Positions 20,088 to 32,176 of a stretch of DNA of 64,000 nucleotides are shown in pieces. Position 1 is the stretch's first letter. The number at the start of each line of letters is the position of its first letter. Location of the stretch: NCBI RefSeq assembly GCF_020921035.1, contig NC_063153.1, positions 14,322,001-14,386,000 of the forward strand, given 5' to 3'. The stretch comes from Rhodamnia argentea. Its lineage: Eukaryota; Streptophyta; Magnoliopsida; Myrtales; Myrtaceae. A program made the position numbers and the translations under genes. The notes below the pieces were generated by a model, which saw nothing but the letters and a program-made list of their open reading frames with translations, had not been told where the DNA came from and ran no database searches.

Positions 20088-23000
20088 ATGATGGGAGCGA
20101 AACTGATGCTGGCATTGATCCTGCTCTCCTGGGCATCGTCAGTGTCATGCTCTGTTTCTTATGACAGAAAAGCTATTCTCATTAATGGCAAAAGGAGGAT
20201 TCTCATCTCTGGTTCCATTCACTATCCCAGAAACACGCCTGAGGTAGTGACAAATCCCAATGCCGTTCGCAACATGTCTCTTTTTATAACTTGGTTTTTT
20301 TCCAAAAAGGACTTGTATTTAATTTGTTTTTTGGTGCTTTTGGGTGGTTGCAGATGTGGCCTGATCTCATATGGAAGGCAAAACAAGGAGGTTTGGATGT
20401 TATTCAAACCTATGTTTTCTGGGATGGACATGAACCTTCCCCCGGAAAAGTAAATGCAACTTACGATCTTCTTTGGAATATAAACATTTTGTTTCTATGA
20501 TTACATGTATCCAATTTCTCTTATGAAAATTAATGAAGTTTCTTGTTCTTTCCCTTCCTTTTCTTTTCACCACCCTCTGTGCAGTATTACTTTGAGGACA
20601 GGTATGATCTGGTTCGGTTCATCAAGCTGGTGCAACAAGCTGGTCTTTATGTTCATCTCCGGATTGGGCCTTACGTCTGTGCTGAGTGGAATTTGGGGTA
20701 CCTATTTCATCGCATAAAAATAGAAAAAGAAAAGTGCTTGAGGTTGCTATGTAGTTTTTAATGCATGTACTCTGTTTTTTGTGCTGGTTCGTGTTGCAGA
20801 GGGTTTCCTGTTTGGCTGAAATATGTCCCTGGGATCTCGTTCAGGACGGACAATAAGCCTTTCGAGGTTGGCTATCTTCTAAAAACAAATTTCTCTTCTC
20901 AATCCTTTTCATGTAACTAAACTTTTGACTAATAAGACATCAATTGATCATTTAACAATTGTGTAATGAAGGATGCAATGCAACGGTTCACATATAAGAT
21001 AGTCAACCTTATGAAGGCAGAGAGGTTGTTTCAGACTCAGGGAGGTCCAATAATATTATCTCAGGTGAGAAGCGTTTTACCATATCTAGAACCCCTTCTA
21101 GTAGATGGACCATCTCAGCTGGTTTTTCTCCTCAACAATAAAGAAAGAGGTTTCTGACAACAAAGGAGTTTATTTTCTATTCCACCTTGGGATTATATAG
21201 ATGTTTCATTGTCTCTGATGTATTGGGTTTATGTGTTTGTTGACAGATAGAGAATGAATATGGACCAATTGAATGGGAAATTGGAGCACCAGGCAAGGCA
21301 TACTCACAATGGGCAGCAAATATGGCTGTGGGACTTGGCACTGGTGTTCCATGGGTCATGTGCAAGCATGAGGATGCTCCTGATTCTGTGGTATGCACTT
21401 GTTCTGGATTTTGTTGGTTTATATGAGTTCTATACATATATATCTTGACTTATTTCGTAAAAGATATCTAACACTGGGACTAAGACAGCTTCTTCTAGGA
21501 TGTTCCTGACTTATGTTGGTTCGTTATGTGACAGATTGATACCTGCAATGGCTACTACTGCGAAAATTTCAAACCAAAGTCAATTTATAAACCCAGGATG
21601 TGGACTGAAAACTGGACTGGCTGGTACGTCGAGTAGCGGATGTCTGCACATGCTGCTCAGTTGTGTAGATTTAAAGCTGATTACTATAATGATTTCCAGG
21701 TATACCGAGTTTGGGGGAGCTGTGCCTTATAGGCCAGCAGAAGATGTGGCGTTCTCAGTTGCAAGGTTCATTCAGAACGGCGGTTCCTTCATCAATTACT
21801 ATATGGTAATCTTGACTTCAGTAGCATCTGTGACTCTGTATCAATCCCTTGATTTTGCCTTTTCATTCTGCTGTGAATCATAATCATTGGTTAACCTTCT
21901 TTTTTGACTCCTTATTAATGATTGTACTCTTGCTCGTTCTTTATATTGGTCTTGTTTTTTTTCTCTAGTATCACGGAGGAACCAACTTCGGCAGGACAGC
22001 CGGTGGTCCCTTCATTGCCACCAGCTATGACTTTGATGCTCCTCTAGATGAATTCGGTGTGTAACTTAGATTAGATAGTTAGCATCCTAGAGTCGGCAAG
22101 GCTAAATTTGCTCATGTGCCTCAATTCGTTCACTTTGAGCATTCAATGGATCTAACTACTCTAAGAATGGATTATTCGGCAACACTGTCAGAAGTTTAAC
22201 CGAGTTAAGGCAAATCAACATCTTGTTGGTTAAACATTTTGTCTTTAAAAACAAAGTGTAGGAGTGATTAATGACATACTTGCACGGCGATTATGAGGCA
22301 ATCTTCCTGACATCAGAATTCGTGTAAATGTTGCAGGCTTACTCAGGGAACCAAAATGGAGTCACTTGAGAGATTTGCACAAAGCCATTAAGCAAAGTGA
22401 ATGGGCTCTACTTTCTGCTGATCCAGAAGTGCAATGGCTTGGAAAAAATCAAGAGGTTTGGTTTCTCAAGCACCCCTTAAAATGAAAATGCATAAAAACA
22501 CTCTCACAGCCTTGCTGGTTGTTAATTAAACTCTTACTTGTCAAATCTAATTTTCTTAGGCTCACATGTTCAAAGCTGGAAGCGGGTGCGCCGCCTTCCT
22601 TGCAAAGACACAAAGTATTCTGTCAGAGTCAAATTTGGAAACGGGCAATATGACTTGCCAGCTTGGTCCATCAGCATTCTTCCAGACTGCAAAACTGCTG
22701 TTTACAACACTGCAAGGGTAAGGCAAAGACTTATCAGTTCAACGACATCTCGAAAATCGACTCTTTCCAATTTAACATGTTCCATTACTTTCCCTTAAAC
22801 AATTCTTTTGAAGAGATTAAGTCCAAGGATGACACGATACCATCAATTTTCAAACAGGTCGGTGTACCAAATTCTCAGAACAAGATGGTGCCGATAGGTG
22901 GATTCTCTTGGCAGTCGTACAAAGAAGAAACTGTCTCTGCCTTTGGTAACGACACAGTTACAAAGGATGGGCTGCTGGAGCAAATTAGTCTCACTTGGGA

Positions 23001-24594
23001 TGCTACGGACTATTTGTGGTACACGACAGAGTGAGTGCTGCTTCCGACTTGCATCTTATAAGCATCATCAAAACTTCGATATATCGAATTGTCATGTGCT
23101 TACAATTTTACTTTTCCTGATCTTCTCGACCGTCCAGCATCACGATAAGTCCTAACGAAGCGTTTCTGACGAGCGGCCAATATCCCGTGCTCACCATAAT
23201 GTCAGCAGGACATGCGATGCATGTTTTCGTCAATGGTGAACTCGCAGGTAGATCAATTTCTGCCCAGATCCCAAAGTTCAATATCCTTTCAGTACCTGAA
23301 ATGTCAATACATAACATGTGTTAATTTGGTGATTGTCTGTCCGTCAAACAGGGTCAGCATATGGATCATTAAAGGATCCAAGAATAACATACAGTGAAAA
23401 AGTGAAGCTGATGGCCGGCATCAACAGACTGTCGATATTGAGTGTAGCTGTTGGGCTTCCAGTCAGTATTTCACCAGTTGATTTTGGTATCGCCTGATAT
23501 TGTTAAGCTGTATACAGATATGGATCTTAACATTTGTGCTTTCTCCTCTTCTTCTCCGAATGTTCAGAATGTTGGCCTGCATTTTGAGACATGGAATACC
23601 GGGGTTCTTGGGCCAGTCACATTGAAGGGTCTCAATTCTGGGACATGGGACATGTCGAGATGGAAATGGTCTTACAAGGTATCTTTTACTTGGTCTGCTG
23701 CTCCTTTGTTCCGTCGCATTTCAACATGCAGATTCATTGTTGTTGCAGAAAATTTTTGGCAAACCAATATCTCAGAGCTGTTAAAAAATCTATGTACTCA
23801 AATTTCTTGATGGTTGAGTAGGCCTGATTATCAATGGTTTGTTTGGATAAACTAATGCTTGCTCGACTAGTTATAATAATGTCTGGATATGTTTATACTG
23901 GTTTTGGACACAACTCATGCTATGCCATTGAAGACTGAGAATAATCTGTTACACCAAGTTCAACATTCCAAACCTAAATATTTGCTTCTCCTGGACAGGT
24001 CGGTCTCAAGGGCGAAGCTCTTAATCTTCACACCCAAAGTGGGAGTTCCTCAGTTGTGTGGCTTGAAGGTTCAATGTTGGTCCAAAGGCAGCCGCTGACC
24101 TGGTACAAGGTGAAGATCGACCCCCATAAACTTCACTTGATAATAACTGCTAGTCCGGTTTCCCTTTGAAAAACAATTTTCACTTTGTTCGCAGGCAACT
24201 TTCAGTGCTCCCTCAGGACAGGCTCCATTAGCCTTGGACATGAACGGCATGGGAAAGGGTCAGATGTGGATAAATGGTCGGAGCATCGGACGCCACTGGC
24301 CTGCTTACACAGCTCGTGGCAATTGTGGCGCCTGCAGTTATGCCGGGACTTTCGATGAGTATAAGTGCCGAAAGAATTGTGGACAGCCTTCTCAAAGATG
24401 GTGAGAAAAGTAGTAACTGTACTTTTTCTTTGCAGATTTCTGTTTTGATTTGGACACACATTCTTAAGATTTTCATTTTCAGGTACCACCTTCCGAGATC
24501 ATGGTTGAAACCCACAGGGAATCAATTGGTCATTTTCGAAGAATGGGGTGGCGACCCTACGCAAATTTCCTTGGTCCAAGTAACAAGGACTTAG
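20088..24594 (+). pseudogene. Beta-galactosidase (GH35), copy B, disrupted by a 4-nt deletion in exon 11
   Basis: Same 18-exon structure as copies A and C: 20088-20243, 20354-20449, 20585-20697, 20800-20866, 20972-21064, 21247-21390, 21535-21623, 21700-21805, 21969-22056, 22337-22455, 22560-22717, 22858-23030, 23138-23247, 23352-23461, 23568-23678, 23999-24109, 24195-24400, 24483-24594. Every exon matches the length of its counterpart except exon 11, which is 158 nt instead of 162: CTAC is missing between 22606 and 22607. The shifted frame stops at 22895-22897, leaving about 422 aa. These keep the signal peptide and both catalytic Glu (motifs IENEYG and WTENWTGW) but lose the beta-domains. 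The first ATG used in A and C is ACG here (20061), so translation would start nine codons later at 20088. Splice sites remain canonical, so the damage looks recent; a truncated product cannot be excluded. Confidence 0.88.
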
Positions 24595-25044
24595 TGACAG
24601 CAGAACCTCTGAAGTCCGAACTGCGGTGGTTTACAACTGAAACTTAAGCAAGTTCGGTAGTTCGCAGAGTGAGTGACATGCAAGAGCACAGCGTTCGTCT
24701 TCTCTTTTTGGCCTAAAGAAGCTTGTACATCCAACGGATGCCGTTACAACTATCTCGACTTCGACAAAGGGAAGTGGGTAGTCAAGCCATACCGACACAC
24801 CATTTTGCTGAAGCCATATACAGAAATTTTGTTGGTGTATCGTCCCTAGCTTGTGCTGCACCTATGGACGCAATCAATTCGACTGCAATTCAATACCATA
24901 CACAGAAATTTTGACACTGTTTCGTTGCCTTCGCTAAGAAAAGACACTGAAATGCAGTGCCTGTAATAATGAACTGAAACTCAGTACCTCCTGCTTTTAA
25001 TACCTTCTTGTTCAGTTCTCTTGCCCTTCATAATACAGTGACTT
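24595..25044. other. BGAL B 3' flank
   Basis: Non-coding sequence homologous in reverse to the 3' flanks of copies A (8790-9206) and C (26746-27256). It contains the shared CAAGCTTCT- and TTCAGCAAAATGG-like words. No gene. Confidence 0.5.
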
Positions 25045-25137
25045 GAAGATCAAGTCTATAAAGGACAAAGCCACATCACTTCCCAGTATGGGACCCGAAA
25101 TGCTGGCATTCCAGAAAGCAAGGGTGTCGGATCTCGG
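25045..25137 (-). pseudogene. Terminal scrap of the LRR receptor-like remnant, copy 2
   Basis: In reverse complement this matches the 3' part of copies 1 and 3 (GCATTTCGGGTCC and AAGTGATGTGGC). Homology stops at about 25137, which marks the edge of the duplicated segment. Too short to be coding. Confidence 0.5.
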
Positions 25138-25780
25138 GGACGGACAAACTTTAAGTATTTCGACTTTTGCTTATCTTTGCAAACTTCGCGGAGAATGAAT
25201 GATTTGAAAAATATTTTTCGAAAAAATAATTGCATATATTCATCCGCCAAAGAGTAAAAAACAGAAGCCTTGCAATTCTTGTGATGCACGAAAGTTAGTG
25301 ATTTGTAAACCCTATCACTCATCGTCCAAAAAAAAAAAAACTATCGCTCCAATTGCGACATGTCCTTCAATTGTTTGGGTGTTTACATTAGGAGTCCATG
25401 GTAGAGGAGACAAAATGATCTAAAATCCATATATTAACTAAAATATAATAGCGTGGCCTATCCCATACCGAGCCTCATGGTTTGTCTTTTGGCATACATG
25501 CAGGCACTTTTTCAAGAGGTTACCCATTCTAGTAGTGCTTTAGCTTGAGCATGTTTAACTTTGGAGTTTCAAAGAAAAATTTGCCATTATGTCAAAAGGC
25601 ACCATCATGATTCAATTCTCGTTTACACACACATATATATCGAAATCGCTCTTTTTCTATTCGAAGCACAAGTTCAGTTCATGCCTGCCCCCTTCACCTC
25701 TGCCAAGAGCCGCCCCTTGTCCAGCCCTCGTGCCCTGACGATCACTTTAAACCTTGGTCGGACCAGGTCGTGACAGACCT
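25138..25780. other. Unique sequence between the right arm and the block of BGAL C
   Basis: AT-rich sequence with an A run at 25329-25341. It contains no gene that I recognise. It separates the end of the inverted duplication from the LRR remnant belonging to BGAL C. Confidence 0.45.
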
Positions 25781-25789
25781 CATGGAGAG

Positions 25790-26745
25790 GAATTCGATAT
25801 CGCTTCGCTGATTGTTCAGAATTGTATAGAGAAGCTCTTGTCGATCAATTTCGAGAAGGGCTTTGATGTTCCTGAACCTTTCCTATAGTCATGCAGAGGA
25901 GACAACTGATGGGAATAGCAACGAATCGGCTGTGGCAGGATTGCGCAGAAGCAGCTTTTACAGCGGATCTTCACGAACTACCCGTGTCCCGCTGGATATG
26001 ATTCCTAGATCAGGCACGGTCATTCGAAACCAGGCCTTCACTGGTGAGACTCAAGTCTCTGGGATATCTGGGCTTGAACTTCAATGCATTTGATGGCAAT
26101 GTCCTTCCTGAATTTCTTCGATGCTCGGTGAATATGGAGCGTATAGCAGGGCAACTGCTCAAAATCTAGGAAACTTGTCGAGCTTGGTTTTGATATCTTG
26201 ATCTTTCATGGGAATTCCACAGTTTTAAGTGTAGTGTGGATAGTCGCTCTCGTATCTTTGAAGTATCTTACTCTACGTAATGTGGACCTCTCTTTGACTG
26301 GGTTGAATCAAAGTACAAGATCGGCTTAAACATCTCTGACTGAGCTGCATCCCTCTTTTCGGGGCCTATTGGCTTTAGTACCATTGCCTAGGTTCTTGAA
26401 CTTAACTTCGCTCACCATAACAAATCTCAGCTTCAGTGCTCTCGACTCGGCGTTCCCAAGGTGGTTGGTGAAACAGCTTTGTTGGCATTGACATGAGTAA
26501 TGGTAATGGGCAATACGGACGCTGCAGCTATATTTAGGACAGCTTCCTGAGTTGGTGGACTTAGGATGTGTGTAGTAATTGTCCATCTGGAATGCTATCG
26601 GTACGAAAACTTTGCAAGGATCAGCAAACGATGAGTAACTGAGTTTGTCCGCGGACGAGATGTGCACCTTGCTTTCTCGAATGATAGCATTTCGGGTCCC
26701 GTGCTGGGATGCGAAGTGGCTTTGTCCAGCATACATTTGATCTTC
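25790..26745 (+). pseudogene. LRR receptor-like protein (RLP/RLK) remnant, copy 3
   Basis: Three-frame reading shows successive pieces of a plant LRR receptor: an N-terminal cap-like piece (CIEKLLS..FEKGF, with REALVDQF in an overlapping frame), then LNFNAFDGNVLPEFLR, then NLGNLSSLVLI, SGPIGFSTIA, AFPRWLV and LPELVDLG, in the order expected for an RLP ectodomain. Internal stops and frame changes occur throughout, and no transmembrane or kinase part is present. It lies downstream of BGAL C; shorter homologues flank A and B, so it was already a neighbour before the duplications. Such receptors usually act in defence or development; this copy is dead. Confidence 0.72.
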
Positions 26746-27256
26746 GACAAAACGAGGCAGAACAGAACAGATCAAAAGTAGGAGGTATTGAACTTCAGTT
26801 TATTATTTCAATTACTGCATTTCAGTGTCTTTCTTAGCAAGGCAACAAAATGACTGTCCTGATCTATAGAGCCACTCGTTCCCGACATCTACACACCTGA
26901 AAGGCTAAGAAATTCCACTTGCTTGTGTTCATACGTGTAGCACAAACTAGGTATGAAGACGAAGCTATTTCTAATTAGTAACAAATATGCTTGTATACAC
27001 CTGCATGTTTCTGCAGTTTATTCCCCCTTTCTGTATTCCTGTATACGACTTCAGCAAAATGGTGTGTTGGTATAGCTTGACGTCACACTTCCCTTTGTCA
27101 AAGTCTAAGTAGTTGTAACGGCATCCTTTGGATGTACAAGCTTCTAAAGACTGAAAAAAGAAGATGAATGCTGTGCTGTTGCGTATCGCTTATTCTGAGC
27201 ACTACGGAAATTGCTTAATTTCAGCTATAAACTGCATCGATTTAGAGGTTCTGTGC
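26746..27256. other. BGAL C 3' flank
   Basis: Non-coding sequence homologous to 8790-9206 (for example CTTAGCAAGGCAACAAAATG and the TTTCTGCAGTTTATTCC region). It probably contains the 3' untranslated region of BGAL C. No separate gene. Confidence 0.5.
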
Positions 27257-30200
27257 CTATGAAGTCCTTGTTGCTTGGACCAAAGAAATTTGAGCCGGGT
27301 TGCCACCCCATTCTTCGAAAATGACCAATTGATTGCCTGTGGGTTTCAACCACGATCTCGGAATGTGGTACCTGAAAATTAAAAGCTTAAGAATAGGTGT
27401 TCAAATCAAAACAGAAATCTGTAAAGAAAAAGTGCAGTTCTACTTTTCTCACCATCTTTGAGAAGCCTCTCCACAGTTGCTTCGGCACTTATTCTCATTG
27501 AAAGTTCCGGCATAACTGCAGCCGCCACAACTGCCACGAGCTGTGTAAGCAGGCCAGTGGCGTCCGATGCTCTGACCATTTATCCATATCTCACCCTTTC
27601 CCATGCTGCTCATGTCCAAGGCTAATGGACTACGTCCTGGTGGAGCATTGAAAGTTGCCTGCAACCAACATAAATTTTGTTTATGAAGGAAAACCAAATA
27701 ACAGTTATCTTTAAGTGAAGTTTTCAGGGGTGGATCTTCACCTTGTACCAGGTCAGAGGCTGCTTTTGGGCCAACATCGAACCTTCAAGCCATTCAACTG
27801 AGGAACTACCACTTAGAGTTTGAAGACTCAGAGCCTCCCCCTTAAGACCGACCTGTTCAGGAAAAGAAAATATCAAGGTTGTGAATTTTTTGTTTTAACA
27901 GCTCCGAGATTTTGGTTTACTCAATTTCATATAACAACAATGAACCCTGATTAATATGGCGTCTTTTGTTTCTTAATTTTTTGTTTAAATGCCAAAGAAG
28001 AACAAAGAAACATTGGACTGGGTTCAGATACCTTGTAAGCCCATTTCCATTTCGACATGTCCCACGTCCCGGAATTGAGACCCTTCAATGTGACTGGCCC
28101 AAGAACCCCGGTGTTCCATGTCTCAAAATGCAGGCCAACATTCTGAAAGTTTGAAACAGAAGAAGAGAAAGTACTAATGTTAGGATCCTTATATGTATGT
28201 AGTAGCTTAACAATATCATGTCTACTGGGGAAATACTGACCGGAAGCCCAACAGCTACACTCAATATCGATAGTTTGTTGATGCCAGCCCTCAGCTTCAC
28301 TTTATCATTATATGATAATTTTGGATTCTCTAATGATCCATATGCTGACCCTGTATTACAGACAGACAATCACCTAATTAACACATGCTATGTATTGACA
28401 TTTCAGGTACTGAAAGGATATTGAATTTTGGGATCTGGGCAGACATTGATCTACCTGCGAGTTCACCATTGACAAAAACATGCATCGCATGTCCTGCTGA
28501 CATTATGGTGAGCACGGGATATTGGCCGCTCCTCAGAAATGCTTCGTTAGGACTTATCGTGATGCTGAACAATTGAGAAGATCAGGAAAGTAATATTGTA
28601 AGCACATGACAATTTGATATGTTGAAGTTTTCATGATGCTTATTGAGATGCAAGTCAGAAGCAGCACTCACTCTGTCGTGTACCACAAATAGTCTGAAGC
28701 ATCTCTAGTGAGACTAATTTGCTCCAGCAGCCCGTCCTTTGTAGTCGTGTCTTCGCCAAAGGCAGAGACAGTTTCCTCTATATAAGACTGCCAAGCGAAT
28801 CCACCTACTGGCACCATCTTGATCTGAGAACTCGGTACACCGACCTGTTTAACAATTGATGGTATTGTGTCATCCTTGGACTTAATCTCTTAAAAAGAAC
28901 TGTTTAAGGGAAAGCAACAGAACATGTTAAATTGGAAAGAGCCGAAGCGAGATGTCGTGGAACCGAAAGGTCTTTGCCTTACCTTTGCAGTGTTGTAAAC
29001 AGCAGTTCTGCAGTCCGGAAGAATGCTGATGGACCAAGGCGGCAAGTCATATTGCCCGTTTCCGAAATTCACTCTGACAGAATACTTTGTGTCGTAGTTT
29101 GCCAGGAAGGCTGCGCAACCGCTTCCAGCTTTGAACACGTGAGCCTAAGAAAAATAGAATTTGACAGGTAAAAGTTTAGTTAACAACCAGCAAGGCTGTG
29201 AGTGTTTTTATGCATGTTCATTTTAAGGGGGCTGGAGAAACCAAACCTCTTGATTACTTCCAAGTGATTGCACAGCTGGATCAGCAGAAACCAGAGCCCA
29301 TTCACTTTGCTTAATGGCTTTGTGCAAATCTCTCAAGTGACTCCATTTTGGTTCCCTCAGTAAACCTGCGACATTTACGTGAATTCTGATGTCAGGAAGA
29401 TTACCTAATAATCTCCATGATAGGATGTCCTGAATTACTCCTAGACTTAGTTTGAAAAGGTAGTTAGATCCACTGAATGCTCAAAGTGAACGAGTTGAGG
29501 CACATGAGCAAATTTTAGCCTTGCCCACTCTAGGATGCTAACTATCTGTTCTAAGTTACATACCGAATTCATCAAGAGGAGCGTCGTAGTCATAGCTGGT
29601 GGCAATGAAGGGACCACCGGCTGTCCTGCCAAAGTTGGTTCCTCCGTGATACTAGAGACAAAAGAGAAGACCCATATAAAGAGCGAGCAATTATGCAATC
29701 ATTTAAAAGGAGACAAAAAAGAAGGTTAACTGATGATTATAATTCATAGCAGAATGAAAAAGCAAAATCAAGCTATTGATACAGTCACAGATGCTACAGA
29801 AGTCAAGATTACCATGTAGTAATTGATGAAGGAACCACCGTTCTGAATGAACCTCGCGACCGAGAACGCCAAATCCTCTGCTGGCCTATGTGGCACCGCT
29901 CCCCCAAACTCGGTATACCTGGAAATCATTATAATAATCAGCTTTGGATCTACACAACCGAGAAAGATACAGGAGGGGAATAAGTTCAGCATTTGTAGAC
30001 GTCCGCTACTTGACGTACCAGCCTGTCCAGGCCTCAGTCCACATCTTGGGTTTATTATTCGAGTTTGGTTTGAAATCTTCACAGTAGTAGCCATTGCAGG
30101 TGTTAATCTGTCGCATAACATAACGTACAAACTCAAGTCAAGGACAGGAAAAGCTATTCTCTAGAAGCTGTCTTACTCCCAGTCTTACATAAATTTTTAG

Positions 30201-31859
30201 GAAACAAGTCAAGATTTAACAACCATAATACGGAAATATCAATCCCTCTTAAGATCGAACGTTGACGAAGCAAACAAGAAAAGACGAGCCAAACCAGAAT
30301 AGAGACATATTTATCGTTTTCGGACACAAATTAACAGCACATGACATATGAAAAACAGGGGAACTGTTTAGGACAATAAAGGCCACCTAAAGTAGAGAAA
30401 AAAAAAATAACTGTTGAACAGACCCCACCAGCCTAGGAGGCCGTCATTGCAGATGACATACTAACCAACTTATAAGTGCTATTGATATAAGTTAAACCAA
30501 CAAAATCCAGAAAAGTGCATACCACAGGATCAGGAGCATCATCTTGCTTGCACATGACCCATGGAACACCAGTGCCCAGTCCCACAGCCATATTTGCTGC
30601 CCATTTTGTGTATGCCTTGCCTGGTGCTCCAATTTCCCATTCAACTGGTCCAAATTCATTCTCTATCTGTCAACAAACACATAAATCCAAGCTATCAGCA
30701 AATTAAAAACATCTAGATAATTCCAAAGAGGAATAGAAAATAACCTCCTTTATTGTCAAAGACCATTTCTCTGTTGTTGAGGGAAAAAAAAACCAATCTG
30801 AAATGGACCATCTTCTAGAAGGGGTTCTAGAAATGGTGAAACGTTTCTCACCTGAGATAATATTATTGGCCCTCCCTGGGTCTGAAACAACCTCTCTGCT
30901 TTCATCATGTTGACTATCTTCTGCGTGAACCCTTGCATTGCATCCTTTATTATACAAATAATAAATGATTAATTAGTCAAAAGATTAGATATGTGAAGAA
31001 GATTGAGAAGGGCAATTTGTTGGGAAATTAGACAACCATGAATGGCTTATTCTCTGTCCTGAAAGCGATCCCTGGGACATATTTCAGCCAAACAGGAAAT
31101 CCTCTGCATCACAAACCAGTACAAAAAAACAGAGTACACGAATTTAAAAATTCATAGGAAAATAAAAAAACTTCTCTTTTAACATTTTTATGTGAGAAAA
31201 TAGGTACCCAAAATTCCACTCAGCGCAGACATAAGGACCAATCCGGAGATGAACGTAAAGGCCAGCTTGTTGCACCAGCTTGATGAACCGAACCAGATCA
31301 TACCTGTCCTCAAAGTAGTACTGCACAAATGGTGGGAAAAGGAAAGAGATGGAAAAGAAGAACAAGAAACTTCATCAAAATTTAAGAAGAAAATTGGGGA
31401 AACGTATAATCAGCGAAACAAAATGGTTATAATCCAAAGAAGATCGTAAGTTGCGCTTACTTTTCCGGGAGATGGTTCATGTCCATTCCAGAAAACATAG
31501 GTTTGAATAACATCCAACCCTCCCTGTTTTGCCTTCCATATGAGATCAGGCCACATCTGCAACCACCCAAAAGCACAAAAAAAAAAACAAATTAAATGCA
31601 ATTCCTTCTTGAAAAAAAAAAAAACCAAGGTATAAAAAAGAGACATGTTGTAGAACTGCATTGGGATGGTCCCTACCTCAGGGGTGCTTCTGGGATAGTG
31701 AATAGAACCAGAGATGAGAATCCTCCTCTTGCCATCAATGACAACAGCTTTCCTGTCATAAGAAACAGAGCATGACCCTGAAGATGCCCAGGAGAGCAGG
31801 ATCAATGCCAGCATCAGTTCAGCTCCCATCATGCTCCGCGTTTGAACCTTCGAACCCAT
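27257..31859 (-). CDS. Beta-galactosidase (GH35), copy C, 731 aa, 18 coding exons
   Basis: Exons (minus strand, high to low): 31859-31677, 31556-31461, 31320-31208, 31103-31037, 30944-30852, 30666-30523, 30107-30019, 29918-29813, 29651-29564, 29365-29247, 29144-28983, 28844-28672, 28564-28455, 28350-28241, 28142-28032, 27852-27742, 27658-27453, 27371-27257. All junctions are GT-AG and in phase, and no stop or indel is seen. Signal peptide [16 protein letters not shown]; acid/base Glu in [14 protein letters not shown], nucleophile in WTEAWTGW. The C-terminal domains are complete, and the tail ends ATRTS, one residue longer than copy A. It differs from A and B at many residues (exon 5 reads DAMQGFTQK, and exon 4 ends KPFM instead of KPFE), so it is the more distant copy. 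It encodes a secreted cell-wall galactosidase and is convergent with B: the two stop codons are 2.66 kb apart. Confidence 0.93.
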
Positions 31860-32169
31860 GACCCTCTTCTTCAAACCAACAAAGGAACGGACTTTCTTTT
31901 CCCAAAGTCTGTCCCCTTGAAGACCAAGAAACCGGTAACAACTTCTGCTCCTGAGATCAAGAAAAGGGACCAATGAGGGGGGGTTTCGATGGGTCGATGG
32001 TGTTTGGTTTTGGTATGCTGGGGGATTCTGTATTTGGTCATACAAAAGACAAGTGTCCTTTATTCTATTGAGAATGCAATGAGAGCTACAGAGAGAGAAA
32101 GAGAGAGAGAGAGTTCTGGTTGAGAGTTTGGTTGGTGTTGTGAAGAGAGAGGGAAGCTCTGCAATTCCA

Positions 32170-32176
32170 ATTTATA
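32170..32176 (-). promoter_or_regulatory. TATA box of BGAL C
   Basis: TATAAAT on the minus strand, about 310 bp before the ATG at 31859, in the context shared with A and B (TATAAATTGGAATTGCAGAGC). Confidence 0.6.

Larger units (their letters stand above)
17995..25137. repeat. Right arm of the large inverted duplication (contains BGAL B)
   Basis: Reverse-complement counterpart of 8705-16285. It starts in the upstream block, passes through BGAL B and ends abruptly at about 25137, inside the short remnant of the LRR receptor-like gene. It differs from the left arm by a 382-bp insertion (19171-19552), by lack of the foldback at 14418-14948, and by many small changes. Confidence 0.8.
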
